64,000 nt of DNA from Parietaria judaica (Eukaryota; Streptophyta; Magnoliopsida; Rosales; Urticaceae): contig OX940870.1 of NCBI GenBank assembly GCA_954871525.1, positions 5,425,501 through 5,489,500 on the forward strand. The letters are read 5' to 3'. Positions 11,831 through 25,255 of the stretch are shown piece after piece. The notes under the pieces were generated by a model. It was given only the letters and a program-made list of their open reading frames with translations. It was not told the DNA's origin and did not search any database. Both the position numbers and the translations under genes were made by a program. Within the stretch, counting starts at the first letter, position 1; each line of letters opens with the position of its first letter.

Positions 11831-12783
11831 TATAGTATAGTTTAAAATTGATTTTAATACTATAAGTAAATTTATATCTCTGGCTGTATTCTTCAATCGA
11901 ACTCTAAAATCATATCAAAATCCTAAACTCTAACGGTACTATCTAAAATTTAAAATAATAATACAAAAATATTACATGTGACCATAAATACTAAAATCAA
12001 AGAATATACATCACTAAATGTGATTAGAGAGTATCGGCAACATAAATTTGGAGCCGACGAACACAAATTGAGAATCCAGGGTAGAGAGAAGCATAATCTT
12101 GGTTTTTATGTCAAGTAAACAATGTCAAAGTTAATTTTTGAATAGATTTTCATTTTAGATTACTTTTAGAGCTACAGAGTTGGTTAATTTTCCGAAATAG
12201 TATAAGCGACTCAAGAAAATGACTTAAATATTTTTTTAGTTTTTGTTTTATTAACGAAGCCTGCCTACCAGACTGTCAATTTAAATACAAAGACTGATAT
12301 ATAACAACATCGAAAAATACAAGTTTTTTCCTCTTCAATATGACGTTTATTTTCTTAGACTCTTGTAAATTGGTGTAAGCAAAGATTCGTAAAACCACGT
12401 CAAACTTGTCCATTTCTTGATTAGATTATCTTACTTCTCTTAATTAATTAATAAATTAAGTTGTTAACCAAACGGTCCAAACCTTACAACCAAATGAAAT
12501 GATTTACGAAAGCTGAAAAAAGCAACATAATTGACCGAGGGCTCAATCGACATTTCCCCCTCCATCGAAAAGCAAAAACTATAGGCGCAGACAAAAAAAT
12601 CAGACTCAAATTATACAGTACTAGTAGTCTGATATAAATTAAAATAAATAAATAAATAAAAAATATTGAAAAAGAAAGTCCTTGTTTTTGGAGGGAGGAG
12701 CACCAGAGCGAGAGAGAGAGAGAAAAGTGTTCCAAATTTTCCAAACTCCGAAAGGCCACTCTCTCTCTCTCTCAAGCTCAACA

Positions 12784-12798
12784 ATGGCCGGCTCGTGA
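12784..12798 (+). promoter_or_regulatory. Four-codon uORF upstream of the kinesin start
   Basis: ATGGCCGGCTCGTGA (Met-Ala-Gly-Ser-stop) ends 20 nt before the kinesin start codon. Its ATG has A at -3 and G at +4, a stronger context than the main ATG (C at -3, T at +4). If the transcript includes it, ribosomes must leak past it or reinitiate. Confidence 0.5.
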
Positions 12799-12818
12799 AT
12801 CTCTCTCTCTCTACACCG

Positions 12819-15800
12819 ATGTTCGGCGGCGGAGTCAGCTCGCGGTCCAACAGATCCTCCCCCTCCTCCTCCTCCGCCGTCTCCTCCGTCAGGTCCCGCA
12901 AATCGCCGTCGCCGGCGCCGTCTGTTCCGTCTCCGAAGCTCGCCGGAGCTCGCCCGACCACTCCGTCGTCCGCTAGGCCTCCGTCCAGGCTCTCCGCTTC
13001 TCCGGCGGCGATCAGCACTGGCTCTCCGATCCAGTCCTCCGATGTTGCCAAGGCCAAGGAGAACGTCTCCGTCACCGTCCGCTTCCGTCCTCTCAGGTTT
13101 CCATTTCCGTTGCGATCGCTGTTTTTTGTGCTAATTAGACTGTCACTCTCAGCTTGAAATGCTACTCAACGGCTGCGAAATTCTCTGGACTTTTGTTTTT
13201 TGTTTGATTTATTGTGAGCATTTTCGAAGTACAGTGCGCGAGAGCTTAACAAAGGGGACAAAGTTGCCTGGTACGCCGATGGCGACAACACAGTGAGAAA
13301 CGAGTACAACCCTGCTATTGCATATGGCTTTGGTCAGATTCTTATGCTTTTCTTCGAATTCCGATTCATTCGCGTTGTTATGGAGCTGTTCTTAGCTTGT
13401 CGCTGTTTATTATAGTGATATTTCACCTATTTGGAGTGTAGATAGAGTATTTGGTCCAGCGACAACGACGCGCCATGTTTACGATATCGCTGCTCAGAAT
13501 GTTATTCGTGGTGCCATGGAGGGAGTTAATGGTGATTTTTTCTTTTTATGCATTTTGGTATTGAATGTTAACATTATGTTGGTCATTTATTGTGAGCTGA
13601 ATCAGTTAACTTGTTGCTTCTTTCATCTTGTGTAAGGAAAATCTATTCATTGGTATGACCCAATGCGTTTATCGTGTAGGTACTGTGTTTGCATACGGTG
13701 TTACCAGTAGTGGGAAGACTCACACGATGCACGTAAGTGCTGCCTTCTATGATTTTACATAGCAAATGTGTGTGAATTGCTAAGTTCGATGTGTTGTCTC
13801 GTGCTTCAGGGGGAGCAAAAGTCACCTGGAGTGATTCCATTAGCAGTAAAGGATGTTTTTGGAATCATACAAGAGGTAATTGATCAGTTCATTAGGAAGT
13901 TTGTCTTATCTCTCCTCCTTTCATTAACATTTTTTTTTCTTCTCATGATATAGACTCCGGAACGGGAGTTTCTTCTTCGGGTTTCGTATATGGAGATTTA
14001 CAATGAGGTTAGGACTCGGTAATTGGAGATTATATCTTTCAGCTTGGTTCTGTGTTATTAATGACGAGTTATCTTAATTCTTAAGTCTTCCTTTGTGTTT
14101 AGGTCATAAACGATTTGCTTGATCCAACGGGGCAAAATTTACGGGTCCGAGAAGATCCACAGGTGCTTAAATCAGTAAAGAACTTTTACATCTGATGGTC
14201 TTTTAACTCCTACGTTCTCTTTTATTTTGACATCATCGTAAGCTCTATTTTTAGTGTTTATATTAATATATTTGCTGGATGTGATTCCGTTTCCCTAAAA
14301 AGTGTGTCGAGTACTTTTGACCCTAATATCTTCTGGCTTAACATATTCGTTCTTATGGTTGAAAACTTAAGTAATAATTAAGTGGTTTATCTTTTGGCAG
14401 GGAACCTACGTGGAGGGAATAAAAGAAGAAGTTGTTCTATCACCTGCTCATGCTCTTTCGCTTATAGCCACCGGAGAAGGTATAAAAGTTCTTGAGTAGA
14501 TTATTTAGCATTTACTTCCATTTTTTGTAAACTTTTCAGGTTTTAATATTTTCCCTTGTTTTAATTTGCAGAGCACAGGCACGTGGGTTCAAATAATTTC
14601 AACCTACTTAGTAGCCGGAGCCACACTATATTCACCTTGGTATTCATGCTGGTTTCTGTTGAGACTTGATATTTATTTTCTTAAGATTTTGTAGAAGATA
14701 GCTTGACTCGTTCGATAATATGCTCTCAGACTATTGAAAGCAGTCCGCATGGTGAAGATCACAACGAAGAAGATGTGACATTGTCCCAATTGGTAAGATA
14801 TTTCTCGTCTCTGTAGTTTAAAGCCAGTTTGGAAATTTCCTACTACTACTATTTTTGCCCAGAACTATGTTAATTTGTTGTTACGCGTTTCCATGCAGCA
14901 CTTAATTGATCTTGCAGGTTCTGAAAGTTCAAAAACAGAAACAACTGGATTGAGGAGAAAAGAGGGTTCATACATCAACAAAAGTTTACTTACACTTGGA
15001 ACTGTAAGATTGATAATTTTATTTCCTATAACTTATAAGTATAAACTTTCTTCGCATATTAAATTTTGAAATCCAAAACTTATCTCTGAAATCTGCACTA
15101 TTCTAAAGCTAGGTCTCTGCCTGGGTATATCAGAATTGATCACAATTACGAGAAAAAGAAAGCCATGCCCTTTATTGGCGTACTTACAGCGTAGTGTTTT
15201 ATATAACTTAATATCCTTGGTGCAGGTAATTTCGAAACTAACAGATGAAAAATCTACGCATATTCCTTATCGAGATTCCAAACTCACTCGTCTATTGCAG
15301 TCATGCCTAAGTGGCCATGGCCGGGTTTCTGTGAGTATTATAAAACCATTTTCAGACTCTTTTGGCTGGACACTATACATTTATATGATTATACTGTGAT
15401 GATTGTACTCTTTTTTTTTTTTTGTGATTATCATTTTTTTAAATGTATATTTGACTTTGTTGTGGTCATTGTAGCTTATATGCACTGTGACTCCTGCTTC
15501 TAGCAACACCGAGGAAACACACAATACACTGAAGTTTGCTCATCGGAGCAAACATGTCGAGATAAAGGCTTCCCAAAACAAGGTGATAATTTATGTTTCA
15601 ATAAACATGCTTGGTGTCTTTTGGATATATCTGTAAATTCTCTTTCTCATTTACTTTTTTTAAAAAAACTTGTTAGATTATGGATGAAAAGTCTCTCATT
15701 AAAAAGTATCAAAGAGAAATCTCCAGCTTAAAGCATGAACTTCAGCAATTAAAACGTGGCATAATGGAGAATCCAAATGCTGTTTCAACTCAGGAAGATC

Positions 15801-18800
15801 TGGTTAATTTAAAGATGCAGGTATTCATTGCTAGCCTTTTATTAATAGTTAATAAAATTGAGAATATGCTTCTAATGCGTATTCTTTATTTTTTATTATA
15901 AACTATCAAAGCTGGAAGCCGGTCAGGTCAAACTGCAATCAAGATTGGAAGAAGAGGAAGAGGCCAAAGCCGCTTTGATGTCAAGGATTCAGAGACTGAC
16001 TAAACTAATATTGGTTTCTACAAAGAACACACTGCCGACAAGTGTACATGAGCAACAAGGCCACAGAAGAAGGCATTCATTTGGGGAAGATGAAGTGCGT
16101 GATTTAGTATATCTATTTAGTTGAAAAAAAAAGGAAGAGAAAAAGAACGAGTTACTAATCCATTTGTTGTTTCCATTTTTAATGCAGCTGGCATATTTAC
16201 CAGATAAAAAGCGAGAATATGCTGTGGATGATGATTTTAGAAGCTACGGCTCTGAACTTCCTAGTGATGCAAGGGATGACATGGCTAATCTTGATGAGTT
16301 GGTCAAAGATTTCAAAAGAAACCGAAGACGTGGTGGAATGCTTAGCTGGTTTAAACTAAAAGTAAGTATTTTCTCTGCTTGCTAGTTTAAAATGGACTAA
16401 TACTCCATGTGCCTCTGGGCATTGGCTCACTAAGGGCAGTTCAGTCTTTTGATAGTATGAAGCCTGTTTAAGCTATATAAGGGATTTTGTTGCTATATGG
16501 AAATTGTTATCTCTCGTAGAGTAAAAGTAGAATAGTTCTTGTTTCTATTATTAATCAAGCTTAACGCTTTTTTAATATCAATTTTAGTTCTATCGGAAGC
16601 TTGAAATAATTATTTTTGCAGATTTTAGCAATATTTCTACTACTACAAGTAAATGTGACTAAACTAAGCTCTAACGGTCAACTCTGTAGAAACCCGAATT
16701 CATGGACGGGATATCACCTACGGCTGATAATGAGAGCTCTGGAAGTGGTTCACCTGCATCAGGGTCTACACAAAGAGTTATGTTCTCTGATACGAAGGAT
16801 GCAGGAAGAAAATCAGTTGGTAGAAGGGGAGGAGATGATTCTACCGTCACTGAATCATGTTCCGGAAAAACACAAGCAGGGGATTTGTTCAGTGCAGCTT
16901 CTGGAAATCGCCGTCCTCCTCCGGTGAGAAAAGGAGCTTATTAGTTTTATTTGTATACGGAGGAGTTGAATAATCCTTTTTTTTATTTGTTTTATTTTAC
17001 ATTATCATAACAATCTAGTTGAGAGGATATTTAGCATTTTTAGAATTTTTAAGAGCATATGCAAAATTAATGAGAATAGTCTAGAATTTATTTATAAGGA
17101 AAATGTTTTGGAATATCTATGGAGGAAAAATCCAAATAACTCAAAATTAAATAATCCTTTGATTCATCTACACTATCATTGCTATATTAGGGAACAGAAG
17201 CCTTGTGCTACTTTCTCTAATATTATGATTTATGTTTGAACAGAGCGGGTCCACAATTACGGATCAAATGGACCTTCTGCGTGAACAGTTGAAAATGTTA
17301 GCCGGTGAGGTGGCCTTGTCCACGAGCTCACTGAAAAGACTGTCTGAGCAAGTAGCTAATAACCCCAAAGATTCACAAATTAGAGTAAGCCATCTTTTGA
17401 TATATTTAATTCTAGTAGTAATTCTGTACCCCCCGGGTAATATTTTGACGGTTGTTTGGGTAATGAAGGAAAAAATTCGGAGGTTGAAGGATGAAATCGG
17501 TGAAAAGAAAGTCCAAATGCGGATTTTGGAGCAACGGATGATAGGATCATTTGAGATGACTCCACATGTAAACAGCATTGAATTATCCCAGGTACTTCCC
17601 AAAGGCATATTTTTTTATGAACACAGTTTATTACTTTATAAGTTAATAATTTCTATGTATATTAAGCAAATATAAATTATACTTGTCTGCCAGGCTCTCT
17701 CCAAGCTTACAACACAGTTAAATGAAAAGACATTTGAATTGGAGGTTTGTTGCATTCATCCTTTAAAACCCTTTTATCATTTGAAACTCCATTTCCGATG
17801 AAAAAACACGTCCGGAATTTAATATGTTTGTTTCTGTTTGCACAATTAGATAAAATCTGCAGATAACAGAATACTACAAGAGCAACTACAGATGAAGGTA
17901 AACTAAAATTGTTTATCTCGCAAAAACCGAGTCTAAGTTATTCTCTATCGTCTTTTGTTCACAAGATGATATCGTTTAAACGTATCTATTAGGTATCAGA
18001 GAATGCTGAGATACAAGAGACCATTCTTCTGCTTAGGCAACAACTCAGTTCTTTATCAAACAATATTCCAAGTGGTCCAGAAACAGTTTCCGAAAACGGT
18101 ACTACATCACTGGAAGTATACTCTGATAAGCTATTGGAGAAGAACCTGAGAGAAAGTCAGATTGCTTCTTATGGAGAAACTTACGCCGATGAGAATACAC
18201 CGAAAAGTGTCATGAGCTTGAACAGAGTGTTATCACTAGAGGATTCCAAAGAGGTTTTCAATTCTCAAGTATATATGCAGGTTTTCCTCTTCTCTTCAAG
18301 TTTTGCTGTTGTGTTTGAAAACTATAAAATATTTGGAAGAATTTATCTTCCTAAGCTCGTTGAGCGCTGCCATGATGTTGACACCGTATTGAGTGCCGGC
18401 CAGGAGTTGATGTCACATTACTGAAATATCAAATTTCTGAAAACATTATCAAAAATACCATTGAACATTTAATTATTTTCTCTTTTTTTTTTGTGTGTGT
18501 AAAGAAAATAGTCTTGATTTTTTTATTTGAATTTCCTTACAATAGTTTTTCTTATCTAAGAGTTCGAAATAAAAAAATAAGGTTTTCTTTCATTTTTCTC
18601 CCTTAACTTCGCTTTTCTGAGTGAAAATGCTAATGCAAGTCACTGTTGAGCTGTTCACTAACGTATGTTTTTTCACAGGCTGCAGAGATAGAGGATCTAA
18701 AGCAAGATCGAGTGAGACTGGCAGAGGAAAAAGACGGACTCGAAGTTCAGAACACGAAACTTGCAGAGGAAGCTTCCTACGCAAAGGAGTTGGCTGCTGC

Positions 18801-19731
18801 AGCCGCTGTTGAACTAAGAAACTTGGCCGAGGAAGTCACCAAACTCTCTTACGAAAATGCCCAGCTCTCCGCCGCAAAAGAGGGGCAAAACCGTCACTTC
18901 AGGCAAAACACCTCCAGCCGGGTTCGTTTTAGAAAGTCCGAGGACGATATCGTCGTCGAAGAGTTGCAGAAGGAACTCACCACAAGAATCCAGAAAGAAG
19001 CCGCTCTAGAGAAAGCCCTGATTGAAAGAGAGAAGATCGAATGCGATTTGAAGCGAAGACTGGACGAAGCAACGAGCCACGGGGAGCACTTGGAGAATGA
19101 GCTGGCAAAGAGCTCTCGAGCTAAGTTTAGAAATGGACGCCTCTTATCGAGTGGCCGTTCAGATGCGTTCAAGGATGACGAAAACCGCGATAATTTTGCC
19201 GGCTCGGAGGAGTTAAAGTGGAAATACCAGAAAGAGAAGAAAAGATGTGAAGAGCTTGAGCGCTATGTTTCTAGATTGAAGGTAAGCACTTCCAAACCAA
19301 TTAACAGAAACTACAACTAAATGGGTCCGCCCGGCCCGGCCTGACTTAAGCAAACCTTAAAACATAGATAACCGAACATAATATATAACTAAATAATATA
19401 AATGACATAATTATTAATAAAACATATTTAAATAGTCTAAGTAACACTATTAAACGACTCTAATATATTAGGCATATAACAATTTACTTCATAGAATAGA
19501 ATGAAGTGTCTCAAGAATATGTAAAATGTTCAGGGTGATGATCTCGCGGGTTTGCATGTGACGACTCTTGAAGAACTTCAGACCTTCCATGTCGACGCAA
19601 TAACTAAGATTTCCCACGCAAAGGTACTATATATATATACATATACATATACATACACTTTTGTGCTCTCAAAGTGTTACTAAACTAAAAATTGCTATTT
19701 ATTGATGCAGTGCACAAGTCGTTTCTTGTAG
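12819..19731 (+). CDS. KIN-7 subfamily kinesin heavy chain
   Basis: Twenty-five exons give about 1108 residues, all in phase: 12819-13096, 13235-13332, 13442-13531, 13680-13732, 13810-13875, 13954-14007, 14103-14162, 14401-14479, 14572-14639, 14730-14792, 14899-15003, 15226-15330, 15475-15582, 15677-15820, 15912-16094, 16188-16361, 16690-16923, 17244-17384, 17469-17591, 17694-17744, 17850-17897, 17993-18280, 18679-19281, 19534-19623 and 19711-19731. A Ser/Pro-rich N-terminus precedes an N-terminal motor: P-loop GVTSSGKT at 162-169, switch I SSRSH near 273-277 and switch II DLAGSE at 307-312. Coiled coils follow ([30 protein letters not shown]). KIN-7 motors are plus-end-directed and serve cytokinesis or organelles. 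There is no C-terminal RING finger, unlike the KIN-7C/D/M type, so it fits the KIN-7G/K/L branch better; the exact member is uncertain. The protein ends CTSRFL-stop. Confidence 0.9.
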
Positions 19732-20284
19732 CATGCCTGAGATTGACCACCAAACTAACATAGCAGGTTCGTCTGAAAAGCTCTTGATTTTGTATTATTA
19801 TATTATATTACATTACATTTTATTTTTTGCACGTTTTGCAGGAGATATTGTACAGTCGTGGAGAAGATGAGTCACTTAAAGAGTTTAGATTGTCTAACAT
19901 GTGATTCTGAAAGAAGAAGAATGTTGTATCACTTATCAGTAAACACCGAATTTCATCTGTAATATATGATTTGTATGTTTAATGCTATCTATGAATCTCG
20001 TTCCTACAATAACCACGCAGGGCCAGACTAATAACTACATAAACTGCTTCACACGAACAGAAAAAAAAAAAAAACCGTAGTTTTTTATGTGTTGCATCAT
20101 TGTTGTAGGAGCTCTCTCCCGGGGTCCCGAGCCATGGAAAACTCCTCTGAAATGATGCCAAAACTCATGGCAATTCGCTCGTCGTCTACACTGTAAATGT
20201 GCGGCGAAAGAAGGAAAAAAGCAAACGGTGAGAAACTCGGCAGCCAGCAGATCGAAACACAGTACCCAAGGAGACGAAGATGGC
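19732..20284. other. Shared 3' region of convergent kinesin and protease genes
   Basis: Holds the kinesin 3' UTR on one strand and the protease 3' UTR on the other. No ORF or repeat of note. Confidence 0.6.
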
Positions 20285-22340
20285 TCACGACTTGGAAAGC
20301 CGGTCGCAGTTTGCTGGACCCCACCCGATCCGCCCCTTCTCGTAGTCGTATATTACGATCTTACCCTGCATCGAAATGTCTGCAGAAGAAAGAACAACCC
20401 AAGGGTTAAGGTTAGGTTGTAACTTTTGAATCCGGCAACAAAAAACACTGTTCAACAAGCTACCTCCGACCACATTGTGATTGCCCAGCCCCACTTCGGA
20501 TCCGTCCAAGATTCCCAAGCAAACGTTTCCGAGTTCCTGAAGACAAAAAAGAAAGTCATTAATTCCTGAATCGTCATTTGTTTACTACTCGTAAATTAGG
20601 TCACTTACCGTCACTATGAGGTAAGACTCCGGGGGAATCTGCAAGTGGGCATTTCCGAAGCTCAGTGTCAATGGCGTGAAGAAGCTCTTGGCTTCGTGGA
20701 CAGTTTTGAACGCTTTGTTTCCTTTCCAGCAGATTGGCAAGGCTCGTTCCTTCGAATTGATCTTCAGGGATTTTCCATTCATGCCATCTTTAATCTAATG
20801 CACGACATTGCTCGTTAGCTTGATGAACAAACCTTGATTGAAACAATATTTGTATTATTTATATAAATTATTTCGCTTACCAGTTTAACTATGGCCTGGT
20901 AAGCTTGGTTATTGAAGTACGTGTACGAGCTTCCACTGTCGAAAATCACTTCCAAGCCCTTCACACCGATCGGCTTTCCACCATAGAGAAGCTCTGCGGG
21001 TCCCGACGTGTAGTGTGTGCTGAAATCCGACAACACAATGTAAGAAAAAATTGTGCATAATCATAGATTTATACCTATACATTGAAATCAACAGTTGCAT
21101 ATTTAAGGAGGTGCTACAACTTACTCCATGGAATCATGCGATGATGTCGGTGTCCACGTGAAACCCGAAGATGGAACTATATCGTCTCCGAAGAAGAGAA
21201 ACCCTCCATTGTTGCTGAGACAATGGCCAATAACGCTTCGGGTTACTCCCATTTCGGTAAGTTGCGAAAGGACGCTGGCTTTTCCACTGCCAAGGCCGAG
21301 CACGCCAGCCATTGAAGGAGGCGATCCGACGCCACCGTAAGTTTGATCATATCCGCAGCTGCATATATATATATATATATATATATACAATAATTTATTA
21401 TTTTCTGGTTGCGGAAATGGTGCAAAACACGTAAAGAATCCCTAAATCACTTACCCAAATGCCAAGTGAGGACGGAGGCTTGAGCCATTGCTGAACTTGA
21501 GATGGAATTGGTCCCTGACCAGAACACCGAGGGATGAGCCGTGATCAGCGTATCCAATCTCGTAGTCGCACTGGTCGGTCGGACTGTCGCAAGTGTGGCT
21601 ATTCGGCTTCACGACGGTATTGCAGATGGGGTCCACACAATTTAAGAGGTTGTTCTTGGGCTTGTACAGCTTCTCGCGAGGCTGCAAAAAACGAAAAACG
21701 ATCAAACCGATAGCTTATCGACGAATCAAGAAGAAAAAAATAACAATGGCGACAGGAAGGGCAAAACGGTCACCGTGGTGCAACTGGTGCACGGAGCGTC
21801 GCACTGAACCCAAGTCAAGTCGCTGCCGGAGTCAATGTCCAGGTCAAACACTTTTGGTGGATTCCCAATTCTCAGAGACACAAAGTAATACCTATAAAAA
21901 TGGCCATTTTTTTAATACCCAAAAAGAAAAAACCGAGCTTGTTAACTTTCCGGGAAAGTGCAAGAAAAAAGAGAGCAAGAAAGTTGTAATAAAATATCTT
22001 TTGTCCTTAACTATATGTATATCATTTCTTTTTCTTTATCTAGAAAAATTAAGGAAATAAATTACTGAAATTTGAAGGCGATGATGTGATCAAGAAACAA
22101 AAATGGAAGAACATGTCTAAGCCCAAGCAAGAACGAAAGGAATAAATAAACGGAGAAAGAAAGAGAGTACCCAAGTGGATAAACATTCCCATGGACAGGG
22201 AAAATCGCGGAAGATCCGAGGCGCGCAGATTTCTTGAGACCCGAGGGCTGTTTGGTGTCCGAGAAAACGCACGGGAAAATCGCGAGAAGCGAAACACAGA
22301 GAGCCAAATCGAAACCCATCAGCCCTTTTCTTTCCACCAT
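20285..22340 (-). CDS. Nucellin/Asp1-like aspartic protease (A1 family)
   Basis: Eight exons: 22340-22171, 21891-21774, 21681-21455, 21358-21125, 21019-20881, 20794-20609, 20536-20464 and 20379-20285. They give a complete 413-residue pepsin-like protease. A hydrophobic signal peptide lies near residues 9-27 (MGFDLALCVSLLAIFPCVFS), so it is probably secreted or vacuolar; translation could also start at Met8. The first catalytic site is D77 in DIDSGSDLTWVQCDAPC (Ser in place of the usual Thr of DTGS) and the second is D277 in IFDSGSSYTYF. The Cys-rich insert (CTSCT, PREKLYKP, CDSPTDQCDYEIGYADHGSS) is characteristic of the nucellin/Asp1 group. The C-terminus (IGWGPANCDRLSKS) has no obvious GPI signal. 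Arabidopsis At1g77480/At1g44130 are the likely relatives (from memory). It converges on the kinesin gene. Confidence 0.92.
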
Positions 22341-24971
22341 CTTTGTTGTGGCGAAAAACGCATCAAGAGAGTCGAATCATTTTATAGTGGAAAACGGAGA
22401 AGACGAAGACTGTGAGCGAGCTGATTTGGAATTGGCGAAATCCACGAGCTCTGCTCAGTCACCGAAAATCGCACGTGACAGGAAAACCCACGTGTACTTG
22501 AACCAGACAGTAACAATGAACTTCACCTTTGCTGACCAAAACAACCCAGCTCACTCACGCTGTGTTCTCTTCTCTTTCTTTTTTTCTTTTTTATTTTTTT
22601 TTATTTTAAGTATTTAATTAGTGTGAATGTCTTTTGTTTTAAACTTCTAAGGTGTGCGGTGGGAGATTTGTAAAAATATATCAGATATTTATTTAATAAA
22701 TAATTACTTATTTAAATATGATGCGTCAAAGTGTTTTTAGAGAAAAAAAATATTAATCAAATGCGTATAATCGAGTTACTAGTTCATTTTTTTTTCTCCG
22801 ATAGACAGTGTAGTTAAATCACTCAACTTATCTTGGTACATGGTTGATCGAACATAAGATTTTACCGATAGACAAAGTAATTATTAAGTCCTTAATTTTT
22901 TATTTTTTAAAAAAAAAACCTTCAATTTTTTTATTTTTTATTTTTAAATTGGGTCCGATTCGCTTCCCTTCAGGCACGGCCCTAATGGCCAGCTTTTGTT
23001 GTCTAAGCCATTTCTGCCTGTTCAAAAATAAGATTAAAACCGTGGCTTGTGGCCCGGCCTCACGCTAAGTAAACAATTTTATTTTTATTTTTTTAGCTTC
23101 AGATTTAAAAACTGTTCTCAATTCTCTTCCCAAAATTATTTTATAAAAGAACGGAAGTAACTTGCCTGATAACATTCTGTGAATTGTGAAAATAATAATA
23201 CATTACATAAGAAAATACACGTACACGGTACATATAAGGTAATAAATGGGCAAAAGAAAACAAAAATATTAAACACGGTATTGAATAAACATGTATTATA
23301 ATATTCCCACTTGTGTACAAATGTAGTTTTTTGCTACTAAATTGAGGAGCAAAACCCGTGTCTGTAACGCGGATGACACAGTAACACGACCACCATCCAA
23401 GTGCAATGCCCTTTTTGCCCTTCTCTCCCCGTTGACCATTGACTTTATACGGTTTATTTTCGTCTCTTTTAGTGATGTCATGGAGCTAATGAGAAATTGG
23501 TGATATACAATTCATGAAGTTGTGCATCAAATTTTTTATTTAAAAGATTCTATTGGGTTTTTGGTTTTTTATATTTTTGAGATATGCAATGTATGTCATT
23601 GTCATAACATGGTCTAGTTAAGGTATTTTGTTTTATACTTAACTTTAGGTATATAATTATTTTTTAATTAATATAATTATTAATTTATCAGTAGCATGCA
23701 CACTCAATATATCTAAATGATCATAAATCATAATAACTTATCATATTCATGTCTTTACTTTTTGCTTTCTGTTTTTTTTCATCAAATTGATTCTATGGAG
23801 TATGGACACGTTTTTATATTTAAATAAAACGTGCGAAAAAATCATGTAAACAATTATAGATAAGCAGACGAAGAATCATTAAAGATTTGGTTCTCGTTTT
23901 GGCCGATAAATCGTTTGTCGTTATCGACGGATTAATCAATTGCCGATGAATTTATCGATGAAAAACCTATAAAATATATCGTTACCGTTATCGAAACTTA
24001 TCGATTGATTAATCGATTATCAATAATTTTTCGATGGAAAAACTATAAAATATTTTCATACATATTTACACTCAAAACATAACATAAAATACTAATATCA
24101 CAAAACATAAACATATTGAAAACAAAAGATAACATGAATCAAGCCTCGTACTAATGTCACAAAACATAAACATTATTTGTTGAAACTTGTTACTCAAGTT
24201 AGTCTACATGGATAGATGACAAGAGTTTGATGATATTTATATACTAAATATTTGGGACAATGGCTTAAGCCCTTGGCGTCACCTAATTTTGTGGAAGGGA
24301 GAGGATTCACACAATTCAAATGCACCACTACCACCACAAGGAACTGATGATGTTGGGTGGTGTAGTGCAAAAGTAATTATATTTGTCAAAAGTTTAATTG
24401 GTATTTTTGTCGCAACTAAACAACAATTCGGGATTTTTTTTTTTGAAATTACACGAAAAGTAGCTCGATTATCAAACATTTGCACTAAAAAAGATTGACC
24501 GAAACGTACCTATCTTCCCAGCGATTATCGAACGATAAGAATAAAAAAGATAACGATTAGCGACGAATATTTTTCGAAAAGGGCCTATATAGAGATAATG
24601 ACTCGATAATTGTTCGATTATCGCGATAACTTGCTCCTTACTAATCTAATACTTGTATAGCCTTTTGCACACGAAGTTCACATCTAAATTTTAATATAGT
24701 TCTAATTTTTCTTTCCAATAGTCTCAAATCGTTTTCATTGTCTCTAAGATATTTTTATCCTCAATGAGCTGATTTTGATTAATTTTAGAAAAATAAAATC
24801 AAATATATATCACCCATAGTTTCATAAAATGATAAAAATAAGAATTTATCTGAATATAAAAGACAGTATAAATAGATATTTGGTAAAAGGAAATGAAACT
24901 AGAAAGTATGGGCCCAATCCAGTAGCAAAAAGCCCATAGGCAAGCAAAGAGAGTATTATGTGAGGAAGTCA
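22341..24971. other. AT-rich intergenic region upstream of the protease and U3 genes
   Basis: 22341-22620 is the protease 5' flank, with CACGTG-containing sequence at about 22486. The rest is AT-rich with no credible gene. A CGATA/TATCG-rich block is listed separately. Confidence 0.5.
23880..24640. repeat. CGATA/TATCG-rich block, possible non-autonomous DNA transposon
   Basis: TATCG and its complement CGATA occur many times at both flanks (about 23905-24040 and 24520-24630) and are rare in the middle. Clustered subterminal motifs like this are typical of hAT elements, where transposase binds them. Terminal inverted repeats and an 8-bp duplication could not be located. Confidence 0.35.
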
Positions 24972-25037
24972 GTCCCACATCGACCATTTACGAGAAATTG
25001 CAACACTTTATATCGCTCTGCGTGCAGTGAGTAGGTC
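24972..25037 (+). promoter_or_regulatory. Plant snRNA-type promoter of the U3 gene (USE plus TATA)
   Basis: The upstream sequence element GTCCCACATCG at 24972-24982 matches the plant consensus RTCCCACATCG. A TATA box (TTTATAT) lies at about 25007-25013. The gap between them is about 25 bp, the short spacing known for Pol III-transcribed plant U-RNA genes (Pol II genes have about 34). The TATA box sits about 28 bp before the first RNA base. Confidence 0.88.
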
Positions 25038-25255
25038 ACGACCTTACTTGAACAGGATCTGTTCTATAGGCTCGTACCTCTGCTTCGTCGGATACAAAGT
25101 AGACAAGAACCAAAGCTTGGTTGATGAATCACGACCGTGCGATCAGAGCGTGATTAACGGCCAGATGTTCCCCGGAGCACCACGGCTGTAGAGGATCGTT
25201 CTCAGTCCTGCTAGCGGGGCTGAGGTGGTTGCACGGTTGTCTGACAAGCTCCTCA
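25038..25255 (+). ncRNA. U3 small nucleolar RNA
   Basis: The 5' end (ACGACCTTACTTGAACAGG, continuing ATCTGTTCTATAGGCTCGTACC) is the highly conserved plant U3 5' domain that pairs with pre-rRNA. Downstream are a TGATGA element (25122-25127), the conserved GATCAGAGCGTGA block (25141-25153), CCCGGAGCAC and the 3' box D region TGTCTGAC (about 25238-25245). At about 218 nt it has the usual plant U3 length. U3 guides early cleavages of the 18S rRNA precursor in the nucleolus as part of the SSU processome. Promoter, RNA boxes and terminator are all intact, so this is probably a functional copy. An ORF on the opposite strand here is spurious. Confidence 0.93.

Larger units (their letters stand above)
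9626..12783. other. AT-rich intergenic region with decayed repeats
   Basis: 9626-9790 is the RFC3 5' leader and promoter; the rest is low-complexity AT-rich DNA with no credible ORF. Candidate repeat remnants inside it are listed separately. The kinesin promoter and 5' UTR, rich in CT and GA dinucleotides, occupy about 12480-12783. Confidence 0.5.

Noticed and set aside
12666..12818. N-terminal extension of the kinesin
   Set aside because: The in-frame extension begins at TTG, not ATG; the first in-frame ATG is 12819.
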